A stretch of DNA of 46,014 bases from JBBTWG01 sp038062935 (lineage in GTDB: Bacteria; Patescibacteriota; Gracilibacteria; UBA1369; UBA12463). The notes under the pieces were generated by a model that saw nothing but the letters and a program-made list of their open reading frames with translations, did no database searches and was not told the origin of the DNA. Position 1 is the first letter of the stretch. Each line of letters opens with the position of its first letter. Positions 33,643-43,271 of the stretch are shown here, one piece after another. Where the stretch lies: the NCBI GenBank assembly GCA_038062935.1, contig JBBTWG010000025.1, positions 1 through 46,014 on the forward strand, given 5' to 3'. Made by a program: the position numbers and the translations under genes.

Positions 33643-34188
33643 ATGCTCAAAAAACTCCGCACGAAAATTCGACTCAGAAGAGCTCTTGTAGCTGAGCAGC
33701 GTGCGAAACAAGTCACGCATTTCGATCATGGAATCCTCGATTGGCAGACAACGCAATACAATGCGTACGAAAAAGGCGTCCTTTGGTATGTCATTTTCAC
33801 GGCTGTCATAAGCCTTTTTATCGTCTATGCGTTCTACAGCAAAGATTATTTCTTCGCAGCAGCCATGATCGCATTCGGAGTTGCATACGCTATTTTGCAG
33901 CGAGAAAAGCCAAAAAATGTGAAAGTTATCCTCTCGAAATACGGGATCAAAGTCGGAAATGATGTATATCCATACAGTGAGGTAATCGCATTTTGGCTGA
34001 TATACAAGCCACCATACGTGAAGACGCTCAATTTCAGAATCAAAAATCGCTGGGCACAGGATCTCGTGATCAACATCCACAAAGAAGATCCAGCAGAAAT
34101 TCGCGAGATGCTTGGTTCGATAATTCCGGAATGGAAAGGCAAGCAAGAAGCCTTTGCAGAAAGCCTCGTTCGCCTCCTGCGCCTCTGA
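33643..34188 (+). CDS. Two-helix membrane protein with a PH-like C-terminal domain, unknown function
   Basis: 181 aa. Basic N-terminus (KKLRTKIRLRRALVAEQRAKQ), two adjacent membrane helices (about residues 47-65 and 68-84), then a beta-rich cytoplasmic domain (VKVILSKYGIKVGNDVYPYSEVIAFWLIY) ending in a helix. Such a layout, two helices followed by a bacterial PH-like fold, is common in uncultivated-phylum genomes near secretion-like genes; I cannot name the family. First gene of the five-gene plus-strand cluster, behind a strong promoter. Confidence 0.65.
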   Translation: MLKKLRTKIRLRRALVAEQRAKQVTHFDHGILDWQTTQYNAYEKGVLWYVIFTAVISLFIVYAFYSKDYFFAAAMIAFGVAYAILQREKPKNVKVILSKYGIKVGNDVYPYSEVIAFWLIYKPPYVKTLNFRIKNRWAQDLVINIHKEDPAEIREMLGSIIPEWKGKQEAFAESLVRLLRL

Positions 34189-34224
34189 AGCACGAACGCC
34201 GTTCGTATACAAAAATAAAAAAAT

Positions 34225-35724
34225 ATGAGCAATCAAATTCCACAAATAGACGATTCAAAAAAAACCTTCGAAGATCGACAGATCACGTCAAAAGAGGTGG
34301 AGTACAACGAAAGAGTAGAACGCCTCGTCAGAAAATATCTCGAAGATGATATTGGAAAAGGTGAAAATGCCGATACTCAAATAGCGCAACTGATTCACGA
34401 ATTGAACGAAAATGGAATTCACAAAGTATTCGAAAAAGTGCGAGAAAAGCTCAAAGGCGCTTCGGCCAACGATCTTTCGAGTGTCGTCGACGACATCAAT
34501 CAGAAAACAAAGTATCTCGATGAGTACATGGACTACATCACAGCGGTGATTCTCACATACGCAGCGCAAGATTCAGAAGGAAAGAAAGACAAACTGAACA
34601 TTCGTGAACTCTATCGCTTCAACGTTGCCGCAAAAGGCAGTTTGAATGCGCATCAACGTGGATACGGAGGCATGGTGCAAAAGATGGCACAGGGAATCAA
34701 TCTGACGCAGAAAGAAGAAAAGAAGCTCGTACAAGGTTTGAAATCGCTCTCAGGAAATCCAGGAAATCGCAGCGGTCCACTCGAACAGATTCAGAATTCT
34801 GGCGCATGGGCGGTCGTGGGAATGATGAACGAACAGCAGCGATTCAATCTCGCGGCAACTTTTATCAAAGAAAAACCCGCAGAAGCAAAGTCATTTTTGG
34901 AAGGTATGACCACATCAGGAATCTTGACGATCGCAGATGCAAAAGCATTGTGGCCAGATGGGAGTTTCCCAGAAAAAGACCTTCAGGAAAAACAGCAAAA
35001 AGTGGCCAACATGCAGAGAGAATTAATGCAGCGAGTCGCAACTCAGCACAGCGATCAAAATCAGATTTTACGATTTACAGATCCGAAGAACCTCGCAGGA
35101 ATCGCGCTTCAGGTTTGGGGGGTCACCGAAATGATTTTGAATGGCGCAACCATGGCAAAAGCAGGAGATTGGAAAGGATTCGCCAGCAATCCATGGTTTC
35201 TCGGAGGCGCCGCCGCCGCAATGGCAGGCCACGGAATGACAACAAAAGGCGACATGTTCGCTTTCATCAAAGAGCCATCCGCAAATGAAAAAGAAGCAAT
35301 GAGATCACAGCAAAATCAAGAGAAGATCGGAAAAACATTGACTCGATATCCAACACAGTTTCAACAGATAGCCTGGGACGTCGTGGTGGCAGATGCGAAA
35401 CTCATGCGCGAGGATGCAATCAAGAGAAGCAAAGACAAGCACGCAATTCCATCAGTTGAATTAACGCTCAAAGATATCATCATCGGCATGAAAGAAAAAA
35501 ATGCAAAAAAACCAACCAAGCCCTATGGAGATCGAATTGCTGCACTCGAAATGATCCAGAATGCGAGCGACACCGGGACAAAGTTGGCGCTCAACGAAGC
35601 CATAACACTCATAGTCAAAACGCCAGAAATTGCGACAGCAGCAAACATAGACCAAATCTACAAACAGGCCATCAGAAAACAGGGAGTCGCCCAGAAAAAA
35701 CCGATCATAAAACCGGTCGTTTAA
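34225..35724 (+). CDS. Hypothetical protein, 499 aa, cluster gene 2
   Basis: Not recognised. Mostly helical and charged, without signal peptide. A moderately hydrophobic stretch with many Gly and Ala (about residues 289-340, LAGIALQVWGVTEMILNGA and NPWFLGGAAAAMAGHG) could be a pair of membrane-inserting helices. The C-terminal part is helical and Lys-rich. It starts 36 bases after the previous gene; a small inverted repeat, ACGAAC-GCC-GTTCGT at 34192-34206, lies in the gap. Probably co-transcribed with its neighbours. Confidence 0.6.
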   Translation: MSNQIPQIDDSKKTFEDRQITSKEVEYNERVERLVRKYLEDDIGKGENADTQIAQLIHELNENGIHKVFEKVREKLKGASANDLSSVVDDINQKTKYLDEYMDYITAVILTYAAQDSEGKKDKLNIRELYRFNVAAKGSLNAHQRGYGGMVQKMAQGINLTQKEEKKLVQGLKSLSGNPGNRSGPLEQIQNSGAWAVVGMMNEQQRFNLAATFIKEKPAEAKSFLEGMTTSGILTIADAKALWPDGSFPEKDLQEKQQKVANMQRELMQRVATQHSDQNQILRFTDPKNLAGIALQVWGVTEMILNGATMAKAGDWKGFASNPWFLGGAAAAMAGHGMTTKGDMFAFIKEPSANEKEAMRSQQNQEKIGKTLTRYPTQFQQIAWDVVVADAKLMREDAIKRSKDKHAIPSVELTLKDIIIGMKEKNAKKPTKPYGDRIAALEMIQNASDTGTKLALNEAITLIVKTPEIATAANIDQIYKQAIRKQGVAQKKPIIKPVV

Positions 35725-35736
35725 AAAAAACAAAAA

Positions 35737-36624
35737 ATGGAAAATAATATCAAAAAATTCGAACACAAACTCCAGGAAAACGGCATGGATATCCGTGAAA
35801 AATTCCTGAGAAATCCAGCAGGTATGTATGTTGGCGAAGTTGCCAACACCGACAATGAACTTTTCCGTGCAGAGGTTCGCGAGACGAGCACGGGTGTGGT
35901 GTACGCATTCCAGCCCATTCGCGAAGATAAAGTCGAGATAGGTCCGAGCATTTCAATACCAGAAATAGCACTCAACCAAGCCATCCCACTCTTCGCACAA
36001 AAAATAGTAGAAGGTGATGTAGCGCGCAAAATCGCAGTACAAGAAATGGCAAAAAAAGCACTCACGCAAAGTCTCGCGGGAAGCGCAGTCGCTCGAGTAG
36101 TCGGCCACGAACTCAACGAACGTCTCATGGATCAGGCGATTCAGGAAAACGAGCAAGATCAAAGTGAAAAAGAGACAAGAAAAAAAGATTTTTTCAGAAA
36201 AAAAGCGAACAAAGAATACAGAATCAATAAAAAAATAAGCGAAGTTTTCGACGGAAAAATGACATTTACAGAAGAACTTCCCACCGGAAAACTCCCCGAT
36301 CTCCAGAAAATGAATCCAGAAGCAATATTGCGACAAGAAAAGAAAGGTTCAGGAAGAGCTACTCAATCACCAGGAGAAGCTCTCAAAACAAAAGAAACAT
36401 CGGGATTTCAGGATGCTCGAAAGAGGTATGACGAACAACAGAGAGAGCAGGCAAAGAACACGCAGCAACAGGAAGCACAAAAAGCAGAACAGAGGAAGCA
36501 GCAGCTCGCCCAACAAAGACAAAGATCAGGAAAAAGTTCCAGTACCTCATGGCTGACAGGAGGCGCCATCGGCGCCGGAGTCACGATCGGCGGAACAGGA
36601 TTATTCACTCTTCTCTTCTCCTAA
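35737..36624 (+). CDS. Tail-anchored hypothetical protein, 295 aa, cluster gene 3
   Basis: Not recognised. The N-terminal 150 residues look folded (alternating strand and helix, ending AGSAVARVVGHELNERLMDQA). A Lys/Glu-rich stretch and a Gln-rich coiled-coil-like segment (EQREQAKNTQQQEAQKAEQR) follow. The last about 20 residues are a glycine-rich hydrophobic segment (GGAIGAGVTIGGTGLFTLLF), which suggests a C-terminal membrane anchor with the bulk in the cytoplasm. It begins 12 bases after the preceding stop and ends 4 bases before the next start. Confidence 0.6.
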   Translation: MENNIKKFEHKLQENGMDIREKFLRNPAGMYVGEVANTDNELFRAEVRETSTGVVYAFQPIREDKVEIGPSISIPEIALNQAIPLFAQKIVEGDVARKIAVQEMAKKALTQSLAGSAVARVVGHELNERLMDQAIQENEQDQSEKETRKKDFFRKKANKEYRINKKISEVFDGKMTFTEELPTGKLPDLQKMNPEAILRQEKKGSGRATQSPGEALKTKETSGFQDARKRYDEQQREQAKNTQQQEAQKAEQRKQQLAQQRQRSGKSSSTSWLTGGAIGAGVTIGGTGLFTLLFS

Positions 36625-36628
36625 AAAT

Positions 36629-38986
36629 ATGAACACCAAGCACACAAAAATGAGAAACCTCCGAAAAAGTGCCATCATGATCACGATCACGCTCGCGTGT
36701 GTGCTCATATTTTCCGGAGTCGCGTCAGCAGACACGACCACGACATTGCCACAAGAATTCGTCTCGAATTTTGCCAAGCTTTTGAGTTTCATTCTCCAGG
36801 CGCTCTCGAAGATCTTTTTGCCCATCATCATGCTCACGGGAGCGTTGATGAAAAGCGATTTTATCTTCAGCGGAACGATGAACGAGACACTCCTCACGAT
36901 CTGGACGCAGATCAGGAATCTCGTGAACGTCATCTTCGCCGTCATGCTCATCGTCGTCGCACTCTACAACGTTCTCGGACTGGGAGAATCCGCAGAAACA
37001 GGTGCCTATCTCCAATTCAAAAAAGCCCTCCCGAAAGTCGTCCTCGGACTCATCCTCGTCAATTTCTCGTACCTCGGAGTGAGAGTCTTGATCGACGTCG
37101 TGAATGTCGGAACCACGATCGCATTCTCGATCCCGAACTCTACGGGACTGCCAGCAAATGTTCAGAAAGAGCTCAAGGCAGACCAATCGCTCAACGCATT
37201 TTGTAGAATAGCAGCCAGTGACAAGAAACTCTACGGCGCCATCCAAAAAGCTCCTGCTCCACCAAAAAAAGGAGAAGAACCAAAGCCAAAACCAGTAGTC
37301 GCTCCCTCAAAAGAAATTTGTGATGAGAACCAGAAATTAACAAAAGAAACACTCGAAATGCTCACAAAGTGGAACATCGACGGTGCCGTCCCGATCATGG
37401 CGATCAAATTTATGAATCTCCAGAAGCTCGATAGTGTCAGCGCAGAAATTCAAAAAAGCGGCGGCAAGATTGAGAAGCTTACCTTAAATCTCATCGTCTC
37501 GATCGTGCTCTATCTCCTCTATGGAGTCAGCTTCTTGGCACTTTTTGTGATGCTCCTCGGGAGAGCCGTGGCTCTCTGGATGGTCGTCGTATTTTCACCC
37601 GTGATCGCTATCCAAATGGCGTTCCCGCAACTCATAAGCTCTGTAGGCGGCGGCAATTATGGCCAGCAAATTATCAAAACACTCATCGCCCCAATCATCA
37701 TCGGATTTGTGATGTCGATCGGATTCATGATTATCGGAACGATGCAGAATGTGGACTATAGTAACACTTCTCTCAACATCCTCTCCATCAGCACCACCGC
37801 AGCCGATCTCCAGACCTCGAACATCGAAACATTCCAGCAATTCCTCATCGCCATCGGCGCCGTCGCTTTTGTATTCCTAGGCGTGCAGAGCGCCACCAAA
37901 GACGCCATCGGCGGAGAAATCGCCGGAAGTATCCTCAGCGGTGCACAGCAGGTCGGAACCTGGGCCGCAACAGCGCCATTCAAATACGCTCCTATTTTCC
38001 CAGTGCAGAGTCCAGACGGCGAACATTTCAACGCCAGCCCTGCAGCGATGTTGAAAGTAGTGGGCGCTATTCCGGATGCCATGAATACTGCCGCGAACGA
38101 ACAAGCAAAAAAAATGTTTCCCACCGCTTTTGGTAATTTTGAAGCACAGCTCAAAGAAATCAAAGATGGTGCAAGTGCAGAAAAATTTGCAGACATAGTG
38201 CGAGGAACCAGCAAGCCAGAACTTTTGAAATCAAAAGAATTGGTATCAGCAGCAAAGAGAATGATGGATAAAGGAGGCATCACGGATAAAAATTTGAAAG
38301 AACAGATCGAGGCAATAGCAAACTCAGGTGGAGATGAAGAGAAAGTCAGTAAAGCCATCGAAAGAATTCGAAATTTGGCAAAAACAGGTCCAGTAGCTGC
38401 CGCTCTCGATACCAAAAAAACAGAAGTCCCACAACTCGTCAGTCAACGTCTCTTGGAAGGAGAAGAGCAGGGGAAATTAGAGAGACTCCAGAAAGCCTTA
38501 GCAGATGGGAAGATCAAAACAGAAGAAGATCTAAAAAATCATGAAGGATATGCAGCCTCCGAAAAAGCCAAGAGGATCAGTGAAGCAGTAGCAGCAACAA
38601 CAGGAGCAGCAACCGGCGCTGTCGGAGCCGCAAAAGCAGATCCAGCAAAAGTGACCGACGCACTCAACAAAGCAAAAGGAGAGTTGGAAACCGCAAAAGT
38701 GCCAAAAGCAAAACAGAAAGAAATTCTCGTCAAAATCGTCAATGATGCCACGAAACCGGAAGAAAGAACGGCAATAGCAGATGCTCTCGAGAAAGGCCAA
38801 GATGCAGAAATAAAAGCGGTCGGACAAGAAATAAGAAAGACTATTCCTCCGACACCACCAGCAGAACCTACTCCTGTGGCAGTTTCGAAGCCAGTAGCGC
38901 CACCAGTCGCTCCGGCAGCCGCCCCGCCAAAAGCTGAACCCCCTGCGGCAGAACCACCAAAACCAGGCCCAGCCGTCACCCCATAA
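36629..38986 (+). CDS. Polytopic membrane protein, VirB6/TrbL-like, cluster gene 4
   Basis: 785 aa. A signal-like N-terminus (about 12-32, cleaved perhaps after VASA) is followed by about six or seven membrane segments: near 47-72, 93-117, 134-167, 278-330 (probably two), 344-370 and 402-425. A polar loop with a Lys/Pro-rich patch (PPKKGEEPKPKPVV) lies near 210-225. The C-terminal 350 residues are soluble, Ala/Lys-rich helices ending in a Pro-rich tail. The arrangement resembles VirB6/TrbL inner-membrane channel proteins of type IV secretion systems, which also have variable soluble tails. No sequence motif proves this, and no VirB4-type ATPase is in the window. Confidence 0.55.
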   Translation: MNTKHTKMRNLRKSAIMITITLACVLIFSGVASADTTTTLPQEFVSNFAKLLSFILQALSKIFLPIIMLTGALMKSDFIFSGTMNETLLTIWTQIRNLVNVIFAVMLIVVALYNVLGLGESAETGAYLQFKKALPKVVLGLILVNFSYLGVRVLIDVVNVGTTIAFSIPNSTGLPANVQKELKADQSLNAFCRIAASDKKLYGAIQKAPAPPKKGEEPKPKPVVAPSKEICDENQKLTKETLEMLTKWNIDGAVPIMAIKFMNLQKLDSVSAEIQKSGGKIEKLTLNLIVSIVLYLLYGVSFLALFVMLLGRAVALWMVVVFSPVIAIQMAFPQLISSVGGGNYGQQIIKTLIAPIIIGFVMSIGFMIIGTMQNVDYSNTSLNILSISTTAADLQTSNIETFQQFLIAIGAVAFVFLGVQSATKDAIGGEIAGSILSGAQQVGTWAATAPFKYAPIFPVQSPDGEHFNASPAAMLKVVGAIPDAMNTAANEQAKKMFPTAFGNFEAQLKEIKDGASAEKFADIVRGTSKPELLKSKELVSAAKRMMDKGGITDKNLKEQIEAIANSGGDEEKVSKAIERIRNLAKTGPVAAALDTKKTEVPQLVSQRLLEGEEQGKLERLQKALADGKIKTEEDLKNHEGYAASEKAKRISEAVAATTGAATGAVGAAKADPAKVTDALNKAKGELETAKVPKAKQKEILVKIVNDATKPEERTAIADALEKGQDAEIKAVGQEIRKTIPPTPPAEPTPVAVSKPVAPPVAPAAAPPKAEPPAAEPPKPGPAVTP

Positions 38987-39013
38987 CCTCACCCATCTCG
39001 TCTCAGAAAAAAC

Positions 39014-39042
39014 TTGACAAAAAACAAAAAGTATTGAATTAT
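39014..39042 (+). promoter_or_regulatory. Possible promoter before the 1407-aa protein gene
   Basis: A perfect TTGACA at 39014-39019 is followed 17 bp on by AATTAT (39037-39042); TTATAC at 39039 is an alternative at 19 bp. The ATG at 39047 lies at or before the expected transcription start, so either the mRNA is leaderless or translation begins at the later in-frame ATG at 39116. Confidence 0.45.
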
Positions 39043-39046
39043 ACCC

Positions 39047-42000
39047 ATGAAAGAAACTCAAAAACACACACAAATCAGAAAAGCAGCAGCGCAGATCGTA
39101 ACCCCTTTCTCGCTCATGCACAACACACAGCATCATCTCATGTTCTGTGATCTCGGAGCCTCCACAGCGGGGTCGCTCACCAGTCTCTACGGAAGGTCGG
39201 TTTTTTTCGCAGATAGCGGAAAAGCACAGACATCCGGAAATGATGATGTCACCAAAAAACTGTCATCCGAGCAGACAACGCATGATGATAAAAAGACAGG
39301 AACAAAGCTCGAGCAGCAGCTCGAAAAAAATAAAAAACGTTTCCATCCCACGACCTACAGCAAAGCACATGATGCCCTCAAGAGAGGAACATTCTACGAA
39401 GAAACACTCGTCGAACGTCTCATAGGAGGCACCATCACGAGCGAGCGTTTCGAAGAAATGGTGGAAAGACTCGGCAAAGAATTGAACGATCCCGAGAAAA
39501 ATCTCACAGAAATGGAGCTCACCGGCAAGATCAAATCCGGAACATATGATCAGGCAATTCAGTCGCTCCAGGAAGATGACGAAGCGTTCATCGAGCACAA
39601 AATGGCCGCGCGAGAACTTTCGAAAGGATTCATGAAAGAAAAAGAATTCCTCCTCTTGCTCAAGAAAAAACCACTCCCAAAAAAAGAGATAACGAGATTA
39701 AGTGCTCTCGAAACATACGGGAACGAAGCCATCGAAGTCGGCCGCGAAAGCACGCATCAACTCCTCGATGCGTACTCCACCAGCTACGAAGAATATTGCG
39801 ACGCAAAAGTCGACACACCAGAAATGGCTGAAGAGTACCAAAAAAACATGGAAAAGATGCGAGATGCAGCAGCAAGAAAGGATACTGTGGGAAGGCAGCT
39901 CGATGCTGTTTTGCACGAGGTGGCAGAAGGCGATCAGATACTCGAGAAAAAACTCTCCGATGCTCTTTTTAGTCTTCTCAAAGACGAAGAAAAAGTGACT
40001 ACAGCGCACATTCAAACAGCATTCCAAAAAGTCCGGGAAGGCAGCAAAAAGCAATTTCAAATTGATCCTCAGCAGGTTCAGCAGATTGAGGCACATTTTG
40101 AAAAAATCCAGAAAATCGGAGACGAATTTGCTGCAAAAAGCAAAGCAATGACCGATCATCTCGCACTCATTCAGAAAAAATCACTCGAAAAAGCAAGCGT
40201 CGACAAAGTCATCGCAGACGGTCAGAGAGCCACCGGCATCACACTCAAGCCCGGCACAAAGTTGAAATTCAAACAGAAGTATTACGACGAGGAAACTGGA
40301 AAGACGATCGAGAAAGACACTGAAACAGAAATCATCGGTATCTACGTCGACACATCCGCCAAAGAAAAAATCGAATGGAACGATCGCGAATTTCAGTCGG
40401 ATGAAATTCCACTCGTCGTCATGACCGGCCAAGGAGTGCCACTCACCATCACACGCCTCAAAAAATGGGTCGACGAATCCGGCGCACAGGAACAGATAGA
40501 AACCCAGCAGGAGCTCGAAAAAGAACTCGGCTTCAGCGTGAAGCCAGGGACACAATTGCAATTCAACACAGTAGTTCGAGAAACAGGAAAAATGCGAGCA
40601 GAAGAAGTTTCGAACACCGTCACAATTATGCCAGCACTCCAAGTACCAGGCGCAGAACCTCGCATCCAGCTCAACAAAAAAGTCACTCTCAGAACTCCAG
40701 AATCCGCCCCTCACGCTCGCCTCACGCAGCGCGTCGAGAAACAGAGCCTCACTTACGCCGAGTTTCTCATTTGGGCTAGAAATTATGAAGTAAGTCCAGA
40801 GCACACCAGCGTCGCAGAGCTCGCAAAAGCCGCAGAAATCGAATCCGGTTTGCACGAGAATCAAGTCCTGGTCTCCGGCGACGCCGCACGCTCGATGATG
40901 TGGCTCGTGAAAAAGATCGAACTTCCACAGCCATCAGGAAAAACAGGAAAAATCACACTCGGCAATGCACAGGGTGACATGACGCTGTCATTTGGAGAAT
41001 TCCTCCGCATGGCTCAGAAGCAAGGTCTCAGAAATTACGACGTGAAAGAAGAGGTCGATCAGCGCATGGCATCGCTCCAGGGCAGCGATGATTATTTCCC
41101 AGAATATGAACGCGAAACAAGAAACACAGCCAACAAAGTGGAAAAATTTACCGCACAAGCTTCGCGTGACGGAGCAGAAAAACAGCAGGAAAGTCAGGCA
41201 CTTCGGAAGGCAATTCAAAACGAACAAAGAATGGCCGCAGACAAAGGTGGGCACGGACCAACACTCCCTGTAGCCACCGCAGCACTCGAAACCGGTGCCG
41301 CCAACGACAACAAAGAACATCACGGCGAACACAAAGAACATGCCGGAGGAGCACACGCTGAAGGCGACCACCACCATGATAAAAAAGAAGGCGACGATCA
41401 CCATGACAAAAAACATGGCGACGATCACGGTAAAGGCGACGACCACGGCGGTGACGACCATGGAAAAGAAAAAAAACATGACGATCACGCCGGAGGGGAT
41501 GAGACCATGAAAGGTCTCAAAGACGTCGAAGTTCCAAAAGACGGAGCCATGAGAGCATTTTGGAGAAAGACAACATTCCTCCGAGGAGCGGATATCTGGG
41601 AGCTCGGAAAAGCCTGTTGGGAATACTACAAACGTTGGTACGAACGCGAATCCAAAGGTCGTTACGCCAATTACGGGAAAGATCTCCCGTACCTCATGAC
41701 GGAGATGTTGAAAGTCAAAGAAGACACCGAGCATCACGAAGTAGGACAGTTCAAAAGCGCCATGGTTAACATGGGTGTCGTCGAAATCCAACACATCATG
41801 CATCAGACCACCAATAAAGATCAGCTCAAAGCCTGTATCGAAGCACTCGTCGATAAAGGTCAGATGGACTGGAACGACATGCATTTTTGGCAGGCGCTCA
41901 ATCTCCACCTTCCCAACGACAAAAAAATTCGCTACGACAGCAATCACCTCGATCCCCACAAAGGTGTCTACGTCGATCCCACCACCGGCAAGAAATTGTC

Positions 42001-43270
42001 CGGTATTGATATGGTCAAGAAAGGTATCGACTCCATGTGGGGCGATAATCAATTCAACAACTGGTGGAGCAGCAACGATGGCAAATACACCTCCCAGATG
42101 AACACGTTCGATGCAAAAGGAATGCAATTCGAAAATGATCCCAAAAACAATGGTGGAGTGCGCGCACATCTTCAAATGATGTTGCGGGTTCACATGGAGG
42201 GTCAAGGTGGATGGACCGATCCACACGAGTATGAAGGCATTATCCGATTCATCATCAAGGCAGGAAAAGCGAGCGTCGAAGACAAGTTTTATTTCATCGT
42301 CATGGGAGTAGCAACAGGACTTCTCACGCTCGATCGTATCGGTGCTATCAATGGCGAATATCTCAATCAAATCCCATGGCTCGATTGGCTCACCGACAAA
42401 GGAACTCGAAAACCTTTTCAGGAAGGCGAAGGTCCATACAAAATTTCAGAGCTCAAAGAGCTGGCTGGATATCTCTTCCATGATCCGAATATCAAAGAGC
42501 CAGGACAGAAGTATCTCCCTCACCTTCGCACCCGAAAGTTACTATGGGAAACAGTTTTGCAGGACGACAAAACGCTCGTCAGAACGAACAAAGGCATTCG
42601 TCAGGCACAAAAAATCGATCACGAAGATACGCCATTTATCGTTCCACTGGTCTCAGAAGCAAACGCCGAAATTCTCTGTAAGCTCAGAAGTAGCACAGAA
42701 GGTATGTTCACGACAGAAGGTTATCTGAACGCCTACACCGGTTATGGTCAATTTATGCAGGTCACAGCCAAAACAGGAGCAGCAGATAAGCTGGCAACCT
42801 GCATCAAAGCGTATGTCCGTTATGACGGCATTCTCGACAATCGCTACAGACCCAACGAGATAGCGTATCAACGTCTGAGTATTTCTGACTACAGAAGGCC
42901 AGCACTCACGGATACCAAAGGGATTCATGTGATTCAACACAAACAGCAGCTCAGCGAAATGATTATCAATATCGGTCGTGCCTATGGCTATAACTGGGAA
43001 AAAGTCTTTCAGAAGAACGAAAAAGATAAGGATAAACAGAAAGAAATTCATGACGCCATCAATCTCTTCAATACGGAATTTCAGGAGGCAATCGATAATC
43101 AGGGCTCACAAAAAATGCTCGATATCGTGAAAAACACCGACCTCTACGGAACCGGCGAAGACTTCCTCACGCCACAAGAAACTCAGGCAAGAGCCAGAGC
43201 CGCAGAAGCACGAGTCGCCGCCGCATCAGAAGCCGCCGCCATGGCCGGAACCGGCACAGACGGGATGTAG
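39047..43270 (+). CDS. Very large hypothetical protein with a His/Asp-rich segment, cluster gene 5
   Basis: 1407 aa, not recognised. No signal peptide or clear membrane segment is visible. Residues to about 390 are charged helices, probably coiled coils. A domain is repeated in tandem near 396 and 494 (GITLKPGTKLKFKQKYYDEE and GFSVKPGTQLQFNTVVRETG). Residues about 757-815 are extremely rich in His, Asp, Lys and Gly (HHDKKEGDDHHDKKHGDD), which looks like a metal-binding or disordered linker. The C-terminal 590 residues form a Trp- and Tyr-containing, mostly helical folded region (for example NWWSSNDGKYTSQM). The start may be the ATG at 39116 instead. It closes the cluster and ends one base before the convergent atpG. 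Confidence 0.65.
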   Translation: MKETQKHTQIRKAAAQIVTPFSLMHNTQHHLMFCDLGASTAGSLTSLYGRSVFFADSGKAQTSGNDDVTKKLSSEQTTHDDKKTGTKLEQQLEKNKKRFHPTTYSKAHDALKRGTFYEETLVERLIGGTITSERFEEMVERLGKELNDPEKNLTEMELTGKIKSGTYDQAIQSLQEDDEAFIEHKMAARELSKGFMKEKEFLLLLKKKPLPKKEITRLSALETYGNEAIEVGRESTHQLLDAYSTSYEEYCDAKVDTPEMAEEYQKNMEKMRDAAARKDTVGRQLDAVLHEVAEGDQILEKKLSDALFSLLKDEEKVTTAHIQTAFQKVREGSKKQFQIDPQQVQQIEAHFEKIQKIGDEFAAKSKAMTDHLALIQKKSLEKASVDKVIADGQRATGITLKPGTKLKFKQKYYDEETGKTIEKDTETEIIGIYVDTSAKEKIEWNDREFQSDEIPLVVMTGQGVPLTITRLKKWVDESGAQEQIETQQELEKELGFSVKPGTQLQFNTVVRETGKMRAEEVSNTVTIMPALQVPGAEPRIQLNKKVTLRTPESAPHARLTQRVEKQSLTYAEFLIWARNYEVSPEHTSVAELAKAAEIESGLHENQVLVSGDAARSMMWLVKKIELPQPSGKTGKITLGNAQGDMTLSFGEFLRMAQKQGLRNYDVKEEVDQRMASLQGSDDYFPEYERETRNTANKVEKFTAQASRDGAEKQQESQALRKAIQNEQRMAADKGGHGPTLPVATAALETGAANDNKEHHGEHKEHAGGAHAEGDHHHDKKEGDDHHDKKHGDDHGKGDDHGGDDHGKEKKHDDHAGGDETMKGLKDVEVPKDGAMRAFWRKTTFLRGADIWELGKACWEYYKRWYERESKGRYANYGKDLPYLMTEMLKVKEDTEHHEVGQFKSAMVNMGVVEIQHIMHQTTNKDQLKACIEALVDKGQMDWNDMHFWQALNLHLPNDKKIRYDSNHLDPHKGVYVDPTTGKKLSGIDMVKKGIDSMWGDNQFNNWWSSNDGKYTSQMNTFDAKGMQFENDPKNNGGVRAHLQMMLRVHMEGQGGWTDPHEYEGIIRFIIKAGKASVEDKFYFIVMGVATGLLTLDRIGAINGEYLNQIPWLDWLTDKGTRKPFQEGEGPYKISELKELAGYLFHDPNIKEPGQKYLPHLRTRKLLWETVLQDDKTLVRTNKGIRQAQKIDHEDTPFIVPLVSEANAEILCKLRSSTEGMFTTEGYLNAYTGYGQFMQVTAKTGAADKLATCIKAYVRYDGILDNRYRPNEIAYQRLSISDYRRPALTDTKGIHVIQHKQQLSEMIINIGRAYGYNWEKVFQKNEKDKDKQKEIHDAINLFNTEFQEAIDNQGSQKMLDIVKNTDLYGTGEDFLTPQETQARARAAEARVAAASEAAAMAGTGTDGM

Positions 43271-43271
43271 A

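Noticed and set aside
33451..34245. Reverse-strand 264-codon frame opposite the 33643 gene
   Set aside because: It crosses a good plus-strand promoter and has a composition dominated by Phe, Cys and Ser.
40988..42370. Reverse-strand 460-codon open frame inside the 1407-aa gene
   Set aside because: The plus-strand frame is three times longer and continuous, and the reverse product has unrealistic composition (Phe, Cys, Val, His runs mirroring the His/Asp repeats).
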